Shown: in pieces, positions 25,857 to 40,469 of the stretch
How the letters are laid out: each line of letters starts with the position of its first letter
Numbering within the stretch: position 1 is the first letter of the stretch
Assembly (NCBI GenBank): GCA_027704905.1
Contig: CM051001.1
Coordinates: 25,125,228-25,189,227 of the forward strand
Source: Muraenolepis orangiensis
Lineage: Eukaryota; Chordata; Actinopteri; Gadiformes; Muraenolepididae
Reading direction: 5' to 3'
DNA: 64,000 bases
The notes under the pieces: generated by a model
The model's input: only the letters and a program-made list of their open reading frames with translations
Database searches by the model: none
Told to the model about the DNA's origin: nothing
Program-made: the position numbers and the translations under genes

Positions 25857-26047
25857 ATTATTCATCATTCATATCCCGACGATGTGTGTCATATAGCAAT
25901 TTGGTAATAACCTTATATATTATGTATAGTGTTTTTTGATAGTATGGTTTTCCACCATACTTCCAAGACATGGGGTGGACCTGATAAGTCTCCTGAATTC
26001 CATAATACCTTAATCTTCATTTTAGCCAGCATAACTCAAATAAGCAA
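25857..26047 (+). repeat. Copy 2 of the ~190-bp local direct repeat
   Basis: This is the partner of 24744-24931, about 1.1 kb away. It differs mainly by ATATCCCGAC versus TTTCCCAAT near the start, one missing base in a T run, and a 3-bp ACC insertion after GGGGTGG. Confidence 0.9.
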
Positions 26048-26679
26048 GTCCCAGTTCACACTTGTATAATTATCTCAACAACATCTCTGAGCAACCCCCT
26101 TTAGAGATGTTGCCAAATACGATACACTAACTCAAATGAAATTGAGGAATTGAGAAGTCAAAGACTCCTTCACAGAAGGAATTCTGCCTCTCATTAGATT
26201 AGATTCAAATTGATTGTCCTTGCACAGCACAAGTACAGTACATCAAAAGGAATTTGGCATCCAACAAGAGTGCAAATGTTGGAGTAAAGTGCATGGTAAT
26301 ATATAATGTACAGTTGTTGAATAATATGTAAAATATGTAAAAACAGTCTAAGAAACAACTTCTAAAATCAGGTCTAAAATGACTCAGAGTATGTATGAGA
26401 TATGTGCAGAAGTATAGGTATATATATATATATACAAGGTAAGTATACAAGTATAAACAGGTAGTGAGCAGGGGTATGCAGTTGTATCAAAATATACATA
26501 TATATATAAATGTATATACATATATATAGGTATGTAAACAATAAATATGTAAACTATAAAAATGTAAATTATAGGTAGAGGTAGGGAGCTATGATACAGT
26601 ACACGGTCGTTGAATACATTGATGGTGAAAGGGTATTGTCAGCAGGGTTCAGAGTTAGTATTAGTTGTTTGGCAGCAGA

Positions 26680-26720
26680 GGGGGGGGGGGGGCTGTGGTA
26701 GTTCAGGGGGGGGGGGGGGG
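26680..26720 (+). repeat. Paired long poly-G runs
   Basis: A run of 13 G (26680-26692) and one of 15 G (26706-26720) are separated by CTGTGGTAGTTCA, and each is followed by CTGT. They lie in the LINE 3' UTR. Such runs are prone to sequencing length error. Confidence 0.9.
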
Positions 26721-26908
26721 CTGTCATCGTGGTACAGATTTCAGAGAGATGACAGCTGAGGGGAAGAAGTGGTTCCTAAGCCTGCTTGACTTGGAACAAA
26801 GGCTATAGCGCCTCCCGGAGGGGAGGAGGGCAAACCGTATAAACCGGTGAGAGGTGTATTTCATTAATTGTTGTGCCTTCCTCAAACACCGTTTGTGGTG
26901 GGTAGTGT

Positions 26909-27460
26909 TTATTGCAGGGAGGGGTAAATCAGGGGTAATTCAACAATGCGTTGGGCGGTTTTCACCACCCTCTGCTGTGCTTTCCAGTCGGAGACAGTGC
27001 AGTTGCAGTACCACACTGTGATGCAGTTGGTGAGGCTACTTTCGATGGCACACCGGTAAAAGTTCACCTCAGGAAGACGAGACGCTGGTGAGCCTTCTTT
27101 ACCAGTGAGGCCGTGTTGAGGGACCAAGAGAGGTCCTTGGAGATGTTGCACCCTGTTGATGAGGATGGGGGCATGCGCGCCAGCTCTGGTCTTTCTGAAG
27201 TCCACGATCAGCTCCTTGGTCTTCTTGGTGTTGAGGGCCAGGTTGTTGTCAGTGCACCACGCCACCAGGTGCTGTACCTCCTCCCTGTAGGCTGCCTCAT
27301 CGTTGTTCTTGCCCACCACCGTTGTGTCGACTGCAAACTTGTTGATGGTATTTGTACCATGTACAGGAGTGCAGTCGTGGGTGAAGAGGGAGTAGAGGAG
27401 ATGGCTCAGCACACAGCCCTGGTGGATGCCGGTTTTAAGGGTGAGGGTGGAGGAGAGTGA
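26909..27460 (-). pseudogene. Broken reverse transcriptase fragment of LINE copy E
   Basis: The longest open part is 26909-27412 (167 codons). Read on the minus strand, a motif B remnant (HQGCVLS) lies just upstream of the first ATG. Then come LLYSLFTHDC and KFAVDTTVVG, where the family has F-A-D-D, so the first catalytic aspartate is replaced by valine. LALNTKKTKELIVDFRKT follows. After about residue 97 the family alignment is lost through frameshifts or deletions. A later NCITVWYCNCT segment is the decayed equivalent of the C-terminal region. It is not functional. Confidence 0.75.
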
Positions 27461-29987
<2,527 letters not shown>

Positions 29988-30471
29988 CAATGGCTTGTTT
30001 ATCTCATTTGACAATGGATTGAGACACAAACACACACAGACACACACACACACAGCCTTGCCTGTGACAGGAGATAGTATCTATTATCTACACTCAGTAG
30101 GCACTTATACTTGAGGAGACAGCATGAACCGCTGTTCATTTTTCAAAAATGTATTAAACCTGTCACGCCATTGTCAGGAGCCTTTACCTCTGTCCTGCAT
30201 GCATTATTCCAGACACACAAAAAGACCTGGTTTGTGCTATCTGGTCCAACTCGGCTGGTTGACACCAAGCCCGGTCCGATTGATCTTGATGCTTTACAAA
30301 AAAGGCCTGTTGTGTGTGTGTGTCTCTGCTGACACAGCCGAGCTGAGGCATCCGCATGAGCTTTTGGAGCATTCATTTTGACACACTTGATATTTCTTTC
30401 ACAGTTCTTAAGCAAAACAAATCCTAAACTACGCCCCCTCCCACCCAGCCACCCACCCACCCACCCACCCA

Positions 30472-30489
30472 CACACACACACACACACA

Positions 30490-30542
<53 letters not shown>
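30472..30542. repeat. (CA)n microsatellite
   Basis: CA repeats with one interruption (CAGA near 30489), preceded by four CCAC units at about 30450-30471. Confidence 0.95.
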
Positions 30543-30547
<5 letters not shown>

Positions 30548-30622
30548 GACACCCACACACACCTATTTACTTTATTTTTTAAAAGCACAAGACAAAATTA
30601 GAGGACTTAAACATTCATTATG

Positions 30623-30804
30623 CTCACATTACACTAACGAGGACACTCCATCCCCACCATCTAGTTTAATAGGATGATTTGTGGGCATTGTGTCGTTACA
30701 TTGATAGTACGGCTGTCTCATTATTAATGTCAATCTCACTTGTGTCTGTTGCGGGACTCACAGACGTGACAATGCCATTATCTGAATTGCTAAAGCCAAG
30801 TCAC
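30623..30804 (+). repeat. Copy 2 of the near-identical duplicated sequence
   Basis: Same orientation as 13583-13759, with about 98% identity by eye and a 5-bp GTGAC insertion after CTCACAGAC. The flanks differ: about 80 bp of unrelated sequence separates it from the upstream (CA)n tract, and homology ends at CCAAGTCAC on the right. A further (CA)n run follows at 30847-30871. Confidence 0.9.
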
Positions 30805-31303
30805 GCGGTCTAGAGCGATACATGCTTTTGAGGGGAAGGCGAAATGACACACACACACACACACACACACAGTCACCAGGACAGCATCTCCCCGTCATGC
30901 TGGTGTTTTAGGAGCCGGCCGCAGACAGAAGAGGAAAGTCAGCTGCCTCCCTGGGGGCTGAACCACAATAGTCTGCTAGCAGTCCCCTGGGTGAAAACTA
31001 AGTTTGATGCTTCCAGTTTACTTTCTGTTAGCGTCTGTGTACACACACGCCCCTCCTCTCCATCGTCTGTGTACACACACGCCCCTCCTCTCCTCCTCCC
31101 CTCCTCTCCAACTAATTGCCTTATTTATGTGTTTATGTAATGCTCCTTTTTCTATATTATATTAATATCATTTATGGTGTTTATATCTACATTTTGTCGA
31201 TCTGTATTATATGTGTAGTGTGACTGCTAGTTTGCTTTAAAATTACTATATTTATTTACTTCTTCTCAGTGCCTTGCACGACCATTTTTGGAGAAGCCTT
31301 CAA
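30805..31303. other. No gene; CA repeat and C-rich tandem
   Basis: (CA)n lies at about 30847-30871. A short tandem occurs at about 31033-31110, where CGTCTGTGTACACACACG and CCCCTCCTCTCC are repeated. No coding signature is seen. Confidence 0.55.
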
Positions 31304-31316
31304 AGGTCAAAGGTCA
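31304..31316 (+). promoter_or_regulatory. Perfect DR1 nuclear-receptor motif, copy 2
   Basis: AGGTCAAAGGTCA is a second exact DR1 on the same strand, 1636 bp from the first and about 130 bp upstream of the TATA box at 31445. The immediate flanks of the two sites differ, so they do not look like copies of one repeat. Any role is inferred. Confidence 0.5.
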
Positions 31317-31385
31317 CAAGCATGCCTTTGCCTCTTTTGTTCACCCTTATGAGGACATCTGTGTTGTGAGCTTCCTCCCTCTGGA

Positions 31386-31564
31386 CCAATGAACATGCTG
31401 GGAAAGCCTGCCAAATCCCGGTCTAATGTACTGGTCTAATGTACTATAAATAGAGAATAGTCATTGTGGCTGGATCACAGCACCAAGCAGTCCAATCACT
31501 CAGCTCCACGGTAGCAGTGGGGCACACTGACGTTGACTGACATTTCACCATCAACAAAGTAAGT
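31386..31564 (+). promoter_or_regulatory. Candidate promoter and non-coding first exon of a host gene
   Basis: Read in order: CCAAT at 31386-31390, a 13-bp tandem GGTCTAATGTACT (31420-31432 and 31433-31445), TATAAATA at 31445-31452, a likely start site about 25-30 bp further on, and a consensus 5' splice site GTAAGT at 31559-31564. The transcribed part (about 31477-31558) has no ATG, so it would be a short untranslated first exon. A DR1 lies 130 bp upstream of the TATA box. I found no second exon or coding sequence downstream, where repeats and a LINE intervene, so the gene cannot be named and the call is tentative. Confidence 0.35.
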
Positions 31565-31847
31565 CCCTCCGAAAAGTGCCCTATGGAAAAGACAACAGAG
31601 ATCTGTATTTAAATGAGTGATTCACGTGGTTGTGGTTGCATCATGGCCAAACATCAAAATTTCGGGATGCTTGCTCTTTGCTCGACCTTTAACCTTTTAA
31701 TCGGACCATGGAGTGCATCCCCCAATCGTGCCATTCTTTTTGGGTGGTGTGAACACTCATTCACACTCTGGTACGGACCAAACTAACTCTGGTCCGCTCA
31801 AGTCACGGTCACACGTGGTGCAATTAGGAGGTGAATGCACTCATCAA
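31565..31847. other. No gene recognised
   Basis: If the promoter at 31445 is real, this would be the start of its first intron. No other feature is seen. Confidence 0.4.
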
Positions 31848-31865
31848 AATAATAATAATAATAAT

Positions 31866-31909
<44 letters not shown>

Positions 31910-32000
31910 ATTTTATTTATAAAGCGCTTTTCAAGATACAAAGACAGTTTACAAAATAAAAATAAAAACAGTATAATAAAAAATACTATAAAAACCATAA
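31848..32000 (-). repeat. (AAT)n tail and 3' end of a retroelement
   Basis: About 20 AAT units (31848-31909) adjoin TTTTATTTATAAAGCGCTTTTCAAG, a motif common at the 3' ends of fish retroelements. On the minus strand it reads as a 3' UTR followed by an (ATT)n tail. A weak second example (TTTATATAGCGCTTTTTTG) is at about 42383. The family is not assigned. Confidence 0.5.
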
Positions 32001-32499
32001 AAAATATGGTCAGACAACTAATAAAGCGATTGCTTGGCCACTTAACCACAAGATGTAATGAAATTATTTTGTGCTCGATTGCTGGAATTTGGATTATTTT
32101 TCATTTGTAAATCAGCAAAATGCTGATAAAACTAAATGAAATGTGTTAACATTGTTTGGTTTGCTTGACGCAGTCCAGTGTGGGCTATGTTTGGGCTATG
32201 TAGTCCAGTTTGGGCTATGTTATATTATATATACTACATTGAAATGGCATAAACCTGGTTGAAAACTGGCAAAAGAAAAAGTGTGAAAATTTCCTCCATT
32301 TGCCTCACGGAAGAAAATCCTCCACAGCTTCTGCCTGCCTATGTGAAGTATATAATACGTTATGTGTAGGTGTGTATATATATATGTACACACACAAACA
32401 CACTCATCCTTGTATTTAGAACTTCCTTTGTCCCGCTGTACATCGTCGGTGTGTTTTGGACCAAGGAACACGGCGCCAAGTTTGGTTGAGCACAAGATG

Positions 32500-34179
32500 G
32501 ATGCTCTTAAATCACAGAGGGACTCTGTTCTCAGAGGGAGAACCAGTTGTGTAGAGAACTCCTCTACCTCCCTCCCAGGAGAGCTAAATACTTTTTTTGC
32601 TCGGTTCGACGTGAACGGCAGCCCGCCGAAGCCAGCGCTGCCTGAGGAGATCAGCCTGCTGAACATCTTGGAGGCGGGTGTGCGCCGCACCTTCAAGTGG
32701 TTGAACATCTGTAAGGCGGCAGGCCCCGACGACATCCCGGGCCACATCCTCAGAGCATGCGCAGACCAGTTGGCAGGAGTCTTTGCAGACATCTTCAACC
32801 TCTCCCTGTCCCAGGCTGTTGTTCCCACAGTCTTCAAGATGTCCACCATCGTGCCTGTCCCTAAACAACCCAAGGTAACATGCCTGAATGACTATAGACC
32901 TGTAGCCCTCACCTCGATTGTCAGCAAATGCTTCGAGAGGTTGGTCAAGGACTTTATTTGCTCTGTGTTACCTGCCACGCTGGACCCATGGCAATTTGCA
33001 TATCGTCATATCATATATCATATATTTGCATATCATATGGCCCTCCACACTGCCCTTTCCCACCTTGAGGGAAATAACTGTTATGTGTGAATGCTGTTTG
33101 TGGACTACAGCTCAGCGTTCAACACGATAGTTCCTGCCAAGCTCGACACCAAGCTTAGAGGTCTAGGCGTGCCCCCATCCACGCGCAGCTGGATACTGGA
33201 CCTCCTGTCGGACCGCCGCCAGGTGGTGAGGATGGGCAGCACCACCTCAGAGCCACTGACCCTCAACACGGGAGCCCCCCAGGGATGCGTACTGAGCCCT
33301 CTCCTCTACTCCCTCTACACCCACGACTGCATGGCTATGCACAGCTCCAACGTAATCATCAAGTTTGCTGACGACACGACAGTGATGGGCCTGATCGCCG
33401 GCGACGACGAGACAGCCTACAGGGAGGAGGTTGGATCACTGGAGCAGTGGTGCCAGGAGAACAGCCTCGCCCTCAACGTCAAGAAGACCAAGAAGCTGAT
33501 CGTGGACTACAGGAAGCAGAGAGGAGAGCATGGCCCTATCTCCATCGACGGTGTTGCAGTAGAGAGGGTCAGCAGCTTCAAGTTCCTCGGCGTGCACATC
33601 TCCGAGGGCCTCACATGGTCCACGCACACTACACACGTGGTGAAAAGGGCCCAACAACACCTGTATTTTCTCAGGCGTCTGAGGAAATTCAGCATGGGCC
33701 CCCGCATCCTGAGAACATTCTTCACCGGCACAATTGAGATTGTTCTTACAGGGTGTATCACCGCCTGATACGGGAACTGCACCGCACTCGAGCACAGAGC
33801 GCTTCAAAGGGTGGTGCGGACGGCCCTGTATATCGTTGGAGGTGAGCTCCCCTCCCTCCTGGATATATACAACCAGCGGTACGTGGCCAAGGCCAAACGC
33901 ATCATAAAAGACAATGCCCACCCCAGCCACGTACTGAACAAGGGTGTATAGCATATAACAATGTATGTTTTATTACATTGATTTACATATATATATATAT
34001 AGCTCTTTTTTTTTGCTAACATATTGAATTTCATATATGCATATATGCTTTTATATTTTTATATATTTAACTTTACACAGTTTGTTCTTTTTACTTCTTT
34101 TTTATTCTATTATTTTTATTTTTATAACTGCTGTCTGTCGTCGGGTATTGCACACAAGATTTTCACCCATTGCTTATAC

Positions 34180-34182
<3 letters not shown>
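32500..34182 (+). mobile_element. 5'-truncated Rex1/Babar-like LINE (copy B)
   Basis: This plus-strand sister of copy A includes almost the whole RT and the 3' UTR, and ends at the (CT)n tract at 34183. The 3' UTR keeps the CTGTCTGTCGTCGGG motif. The left boundary is approximate: clear RT-type coding starts by 32572, and the upstream 100-200 bp cannot be assigned. The endonuclease is absent. Relative to copy A, about 100 bp of coding sequence just before the C-terminus (near 33930) is deleted. Confidence 0.8.
32572..33951 (+). pseudogene. Reverse transcriptase pseudogene of LINE copy B
   Basis: One reading frame runs from LPGELNTFFARF (32572) to the terminal LNKGV and a natural TAG at 33949-33951. 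It is broken only by TGA codons at 33088-33090 and 33766-33768. Recognisable RT segments are KAAGPDDIPGHIL, CLNDYRPVALTS, LFVDYSSAFNTIVP (motif A), GAPQGCVLSPLLYSL (motif B), KFADDTTVMG (motif C) and SFKFLGVHIS. The first TGA sits where the family has an arginine codon, consistent with CGA to TGA decay, and the second replaces the tryptophan of the conserved WYGN. The segment around 32995-33045 contains an AT-rich, slightly repetitive replacement of family sequence. A C-terminal deletion near 33930 keeps the frame. It is non-functional. Confidence 0.85.

Positions 34183-34267
<85 letters not shown>
34183..34267. repeat. (CT)n microsatellite
   Basis: About 40 CT units with one CGCT interruption near 34242. 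It abuts the 3' end of LINE copy B and may have grown from its tail. Confidence 0.96.
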
Positions 34268-36056
34268 GCCATTGTAATAAAGCTATTTCGCCTCAGTGAA
34301 CCCCTTAATTGCTTCAACTCATGCATGGTTTTGAATTCCATTAGGCAGTCAGGATACAGATGTGTGTTGTGTACGGGAACGATTCTTGTACGGGGCGGAA
34401 AAGCAAGAAAGCAAAAGAAAAATGGATTACATCTGAACAATAATGAATCTCCCTCGGTGCTTCTAGTAATGATACGAACATAGCGCTCTTTTTCCTTGCC
34501 GTTAACATTACTGATTACCTACTACATGTCCTATTCTTCTTGGAAACGCACATACTTTACCTCCTCGTGTCCATTTAAACCTTTGTCACAAGGCTAGCAG
34601 GGCAGTGGAGATTGCTCCTGGCCTGAAATCATGTACCTTAGTCAGTAAATCGCGGTGGTTCTCATTCCCAGCGCTGCACCAACTGATTCTGCTGATTGGC
34701 ACATTCAGCCAGAATGTTAGGAGGCCCCAGGAAGCAGTCCTGCATCCTCCCGGGGCAGGACTGCTTCCTATGGCCCTGGGGAGGAATATTGTAGTCTACA
34801 CTAGAATTGTCACGAATGGAGCAATTTCTTCATTGTTTAGATCCAGACACTTGTTCTTCTGTCTACTGTCCATGCGCATATGCACAGTGTGGAATCTACA
34901 TGGGCTTTACCAAAATTTATTTCCGTGTCTGATTCACTGTCCGCAGTCCATTTGTAGTGCTAGTTGCCATAGTGATTTTAATGTTTTCAAAGCTACATTT
35001 GCACATCATTAATTTTCATTTGCTTGGATTAGCACAGAGAAAGCCATGAAAAAATAACCCTCTTTATCTTGTTAGAATATCCACTCGCTTACAGCCTCGT
35101 ATAACAGTGCAATGATAAACTTCCTTAATATATCCGCTACAAAAAAAACCATTTGATAGCTGAAAAAGTGTTGTCATTCGTCAGACTTCTGCTTCACCCG
35201 GGGGTCCAAAGCCGGCCCGGGAATGAACGGAGACAATTGCGAGGCCATTGCCAGAGATGATGGTAATAACCTCAGGTACTGCAGTCATCTATAGTTGATG
35301 TTGCTGGCCACAATGAAAGTATATTTCAAAGTCAGAATTATTCAAGCACGCTCCAAGCACTTTTACCCCCGATCTGGTCAATGCATTATGAATAGTTAGG
35401 GGGCCTCCGTTGGAGTAGTAGTCTGGACAGCTGGGGTGAGAGTTCAGGGATTAAACAACGATGCCAAATGGAGTGTGATGTCTTCAATGGTTCAACAGTT
35501 CATTTAGAAAAGGCTAAGTGCTTTCAGGAAAATACGCTTTAAAGTCTGTTCAGGCATATCCTAATAATATAATAATCTGGCATATCAGTAAATGGGGTGA
35601 GCATTCTGCATGTCTCATGACTATGGCCATGGTGTAATTACAATGGTCTTGGAGGACATTGTAAATTGGACTTTAATTTAGCGTGGACATTTTGCTTCCG
35701 CTAAGTTCACTTTAAATGAATTGTTATCCTTTGTCTAATTTCTCTCCCTCTAATGCATGATCAGAGGAATCACAACAATGGGCACAGGACTAACTTCAGC
35801 CTTTACGGAGAATACTGGTTCTGTGTCAATGGATTCATGCAGTCAGTCAGAACTTGAGCACGAGCATCCAAGTATAGACCAATGGGGGACAAGGATTTGT
35901 AGTGTTGACATTGGCTCTAATAATAGAGACACATCATAGACACATTTGTTTTACAATTTATTTTAAACCTTCGCTAATGCACACATAGTTTATAATGCAC
36001 ACACTCGTGCATTATGATTACAAAAATCATAATAAGACAATAAATCATCTATGATG
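34268..36056. other. No gene recognised (1.8 kb)
   Basis: The open frame at 34605-35012 (135 codons) has no motif I recognise and no supporting context. No repeats of note are seen. Confidence 0.55.
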
Positions 36057-36180
36057 TATGATGCAACCATGGTTCTGTGAGTAGGGACAGGGAGATTCTG
36101 TCCCTACTCACAGAACCATGGTTCTGTGAGTAGGGACAGGGAGATTCTGTCCCTACTCAGAGAACCATGGTTGCATCATA
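36057..36180. repeat. 124-bp near-perfect compound palindrome
   Basis: The outer arms TATGATGCAACCATGG (36057 onward) and CCATGGTTGCATCATA (to 36180) are exact reverse complements. Inside, CTGTGAGTAGGGACAG and CTGTCCCTACTCACAG alternate, separated by GGAGATT, so the sequence contains two consecutive hairpins within one larger one. One substitution (CTCAGAG for CTCACAG, near 36160) is the only clear arm mismatch. It could be a foldback or MITE-type element. Related ACCATGGTTC-type palindromes are, to my knowledge, common in fish genomes. Confidence 0.88.
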
Positions 36181-36602
36181 CAACATCTGGGCGATGGCTA
36201 TTTTTCTTATGTTGTAGATTTCTCTAATATAAAAGGATGAGGATAATCTGACTGTACACCTTTATAGTACATATGCCCATAACACCACACAGTACTTAAC
36301 ACCACACACGCCCAAAAAAATGCATATGTTGTCAAGCCTTGGAACTGGGTAGGGTTGTCATGAGCAGGGTGTGTCACTACATGATGTAAATTGTCTCAGA
36401 TGTGAGCCATTGCCTTGATTCAGCAGCTCTGCCCCGTTGCTCTGAGGCTGCTATTTGAGGGCCCTTTCCCCCCCAAGAAACACTGCAATAGCATTGAGTG
36501 CAGTGTGTGAGCCAGCGCTACACTTGCACAGTCACCTGATACTTTGTTATAGAAAGTCCCCATGTTACATTGTGAGTATACAACACCTCCTGGAATTTGA
36601 TT
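36181..36602. other. No gene recognised
   Basis: No gene or repeat seen beyond single-base runs. Confidence 0.55.
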
Positions 36603-36857
36603 ATATTCGATTAGATTAGATAAGATTAAAATGTATTGTCATTGCACAGCACAAGTACAGTACAGCGAAAATAAGTTGGCATCTAACCAGAGTGCAAATG
36701 TAAAAGTAACGTGCGTAGTTATATACAATGTACAGTGGTTAAATAGGATGTAAAAACGGTTTACTACGTATAAAAACAGGTATAAAAACAGATATAAAAA
36801 AGTATAAAAAACTGGTGTGTATACAGTATAATAGAATGTATGACATATGTGCAGATT

Positions 36858-36900
<43 letters not shown>
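36603..36900 (-). repeat. Rex1-like LINE 3'-UTR fragment (copy F) with (TA)n
   Basis: A GATTAGATTAGAT tail and TTGCACAGCACAAGTACAG match the 3' UTR of copy E (26194-26290). They are followed by the same order of AGAGTGCAAATGT and ATACAATGTACAG motifs. A (TA)n tract closes it at 36862-36897. No coding part remains. Confidence 0.7.
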
Positions 36901-39189
<2,289 letters not shown>

Positions 39190-39477
39190 GTGTATAGTGG
39201 TCATAAGTTCCGAATACAACTCACACGCAACTAATAGGTTTTATAGGTTTGAAGTACGCAACAAGCACGCAGGTGATCGCAGACACACGCAGAGTAAGTT
39301 CGGAAATTGAACGTTCAATAATTCTCTGTGAATGCCTGCGATCAATTTATACGCAACAGGTACGCTACGCACGCAACACGATCGCAACAGGTACGCAACT
39401 CATAAGTTATGAACGCAGGTCCAAATTTGAGGTATCTGGCCAGGTTTTGGGGTCACTTTTATCTGATTTCTTGGTAG

Positions 39478-39749
39478 TGTTGAACTTTCCTGACTAGCTT
39501 CCAGACCGTAGTCGAGGAATGCAGGGGATATTCATCCAGGGCCGAAGCACTGGCTTCGGGTTCAATAACACACTTAATGAACAGACAGGCAGGGTTTACT
39601 TCCGAGAGGGTTGGATTTATTGACAACTTATTCTAGACAGGTGTACATTGCTACTACTCCCGTTCACTTCCAGACACACACACACGCCACGCCCCCTCTC
39701 TCTTAAAGGGGTAGGCAGCCTTGCCCTACATGAACCTACTGGTATAACA
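39478..39749 (-). mobile_element. Solo LTR (272 bp)
   Basis: The segment begins TGTTGAAC and ends GTATAACA, so it has the canonical TGTT...AACA inverted ends of an LTR. A 4-bp direct repeat GTAG directly flanks it (39474-39477 and 39750-39753), which fits a retroviral or gypsy-type target-site duplication. On the minus strand a CCTTTAAGAGAG promoter-like stretch precedes an AATAAA signal (TTTATT near 39616 on the plus strand), which sets the orientation. There is no internal sequence, so it is the product of LTR-LTR recombination. The family is unknown. Confidence 0.7.
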
Positions 39750-39886
39750 GTAGCTTTCCCCATGTTGACTCTTCGATGACGAAATCAGAAGGAAACACTG
39801 AATCGGCTCCGCTTTTATAGGTTTTCATCACGTGACCGATATTTGCAACTAGCACGCAGGTCAAACGCAACTTGTACGTTTTGAAC

Positions 39887-39962
39887 GCAACTCACACGCA
39901 ACCCACGCGCAACCCACACGCAACTCACACGCAACCCACACGCAACCCACACGCAACCCATA
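39887..39962 (+). repeat. Tandem ACGCAACCCAC array
   Basis: About seven copies of a 10-11-bp unit, ACGCAACCCAC or ACGCAACTCAC. The open frame rich in T-H-T-Q-P here is a translation of the repeat, not a gene. Confidence 0.85.
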
Positions 39963-40469
39963 GGTCGAATTGGTTACAAATTGACAAAATTGTTGATTTG
40001 GGTTGCGTTTGGTGCGTATACAAATATTTTTGTATACGCATAGGTTTCAGCATACGCTATGGTGTGAGGGCACCATAAGATGGATGAAGATGCTCATCTC
40101 GGGTCATGTGTGTTGGTCATAAATTGGTCACAATCCTTATCCTACAAATAATCGTCCATGGATAATGACCAGATTACCTCATGACCAGGGGTAATCAGGG
40201 GAATCCTATTTTGGTATTATCCTATTATTGGCCATCTGATCCAGATACCACAGCTCCTACTGTCGCCTCCCAGTACCCCACACAACAACAAGATCATCTG
40301 GGATACAGGTTCTGATTACTTAGTAAAATTGTGCTTTGTTTTATCATGTTTAAAAGTGAAGAAATTTGAAAAAAAACAATGCTGGTATAATAGAGGGAAA
40401 TTTATCGTTTTCATATACTTTCCACATGAAGTATTTCTTTAAGTGTCTGATGCCCTTCTCCACCTTACC

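Larger units (their letters stand above)
26194..27460 (-). mobile_element. Decayed, 5'-truncated Rex1/Babar-like LINE (copy E)
   Basis: This is a minus-strand LINE fragment. Its 3' UTR (about 26194-26890) starts at an ATTAGATTAGATTC tail and carries TTGCACAGCACAAGTACAG, which recurs at 36645-36663 in another tail fragment. The coding remnant is the C-terminal half of an RT of the same broad family as copies A and B, but of a different subfamily. The fragment begins near 27460 at the RT motif B region. The 3' UTR carries two long G runs. Confidence 0.75.
39190..40070. repeat. CGCAAC-rich repeat field, split by a solo LTR
   Basis: ACGCAAC, ACGCAGGT and TATAGGTTT motifs recur in one orientation on both sides of the solo LTR at 39478-39749. 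This suggests one original repetitive unit, possibly a DNA transposon with internal repeats, into which the LTR element inserted. Terminal inverted repeats could not be defined. Confidence 0.5.

Noticed and set aside
34605..35012. 135-codon open frame as a possible host gene
   Set aside because: No domain, promoter or splice context. The length is within what random A/T-moderate DNA gives in six frames over 64 kb.
39872..40078. 68-codon frame with THTQPTRNPHA repeats
   Set aside because: It is a translation of the ACGCAACCCAC tandem array.
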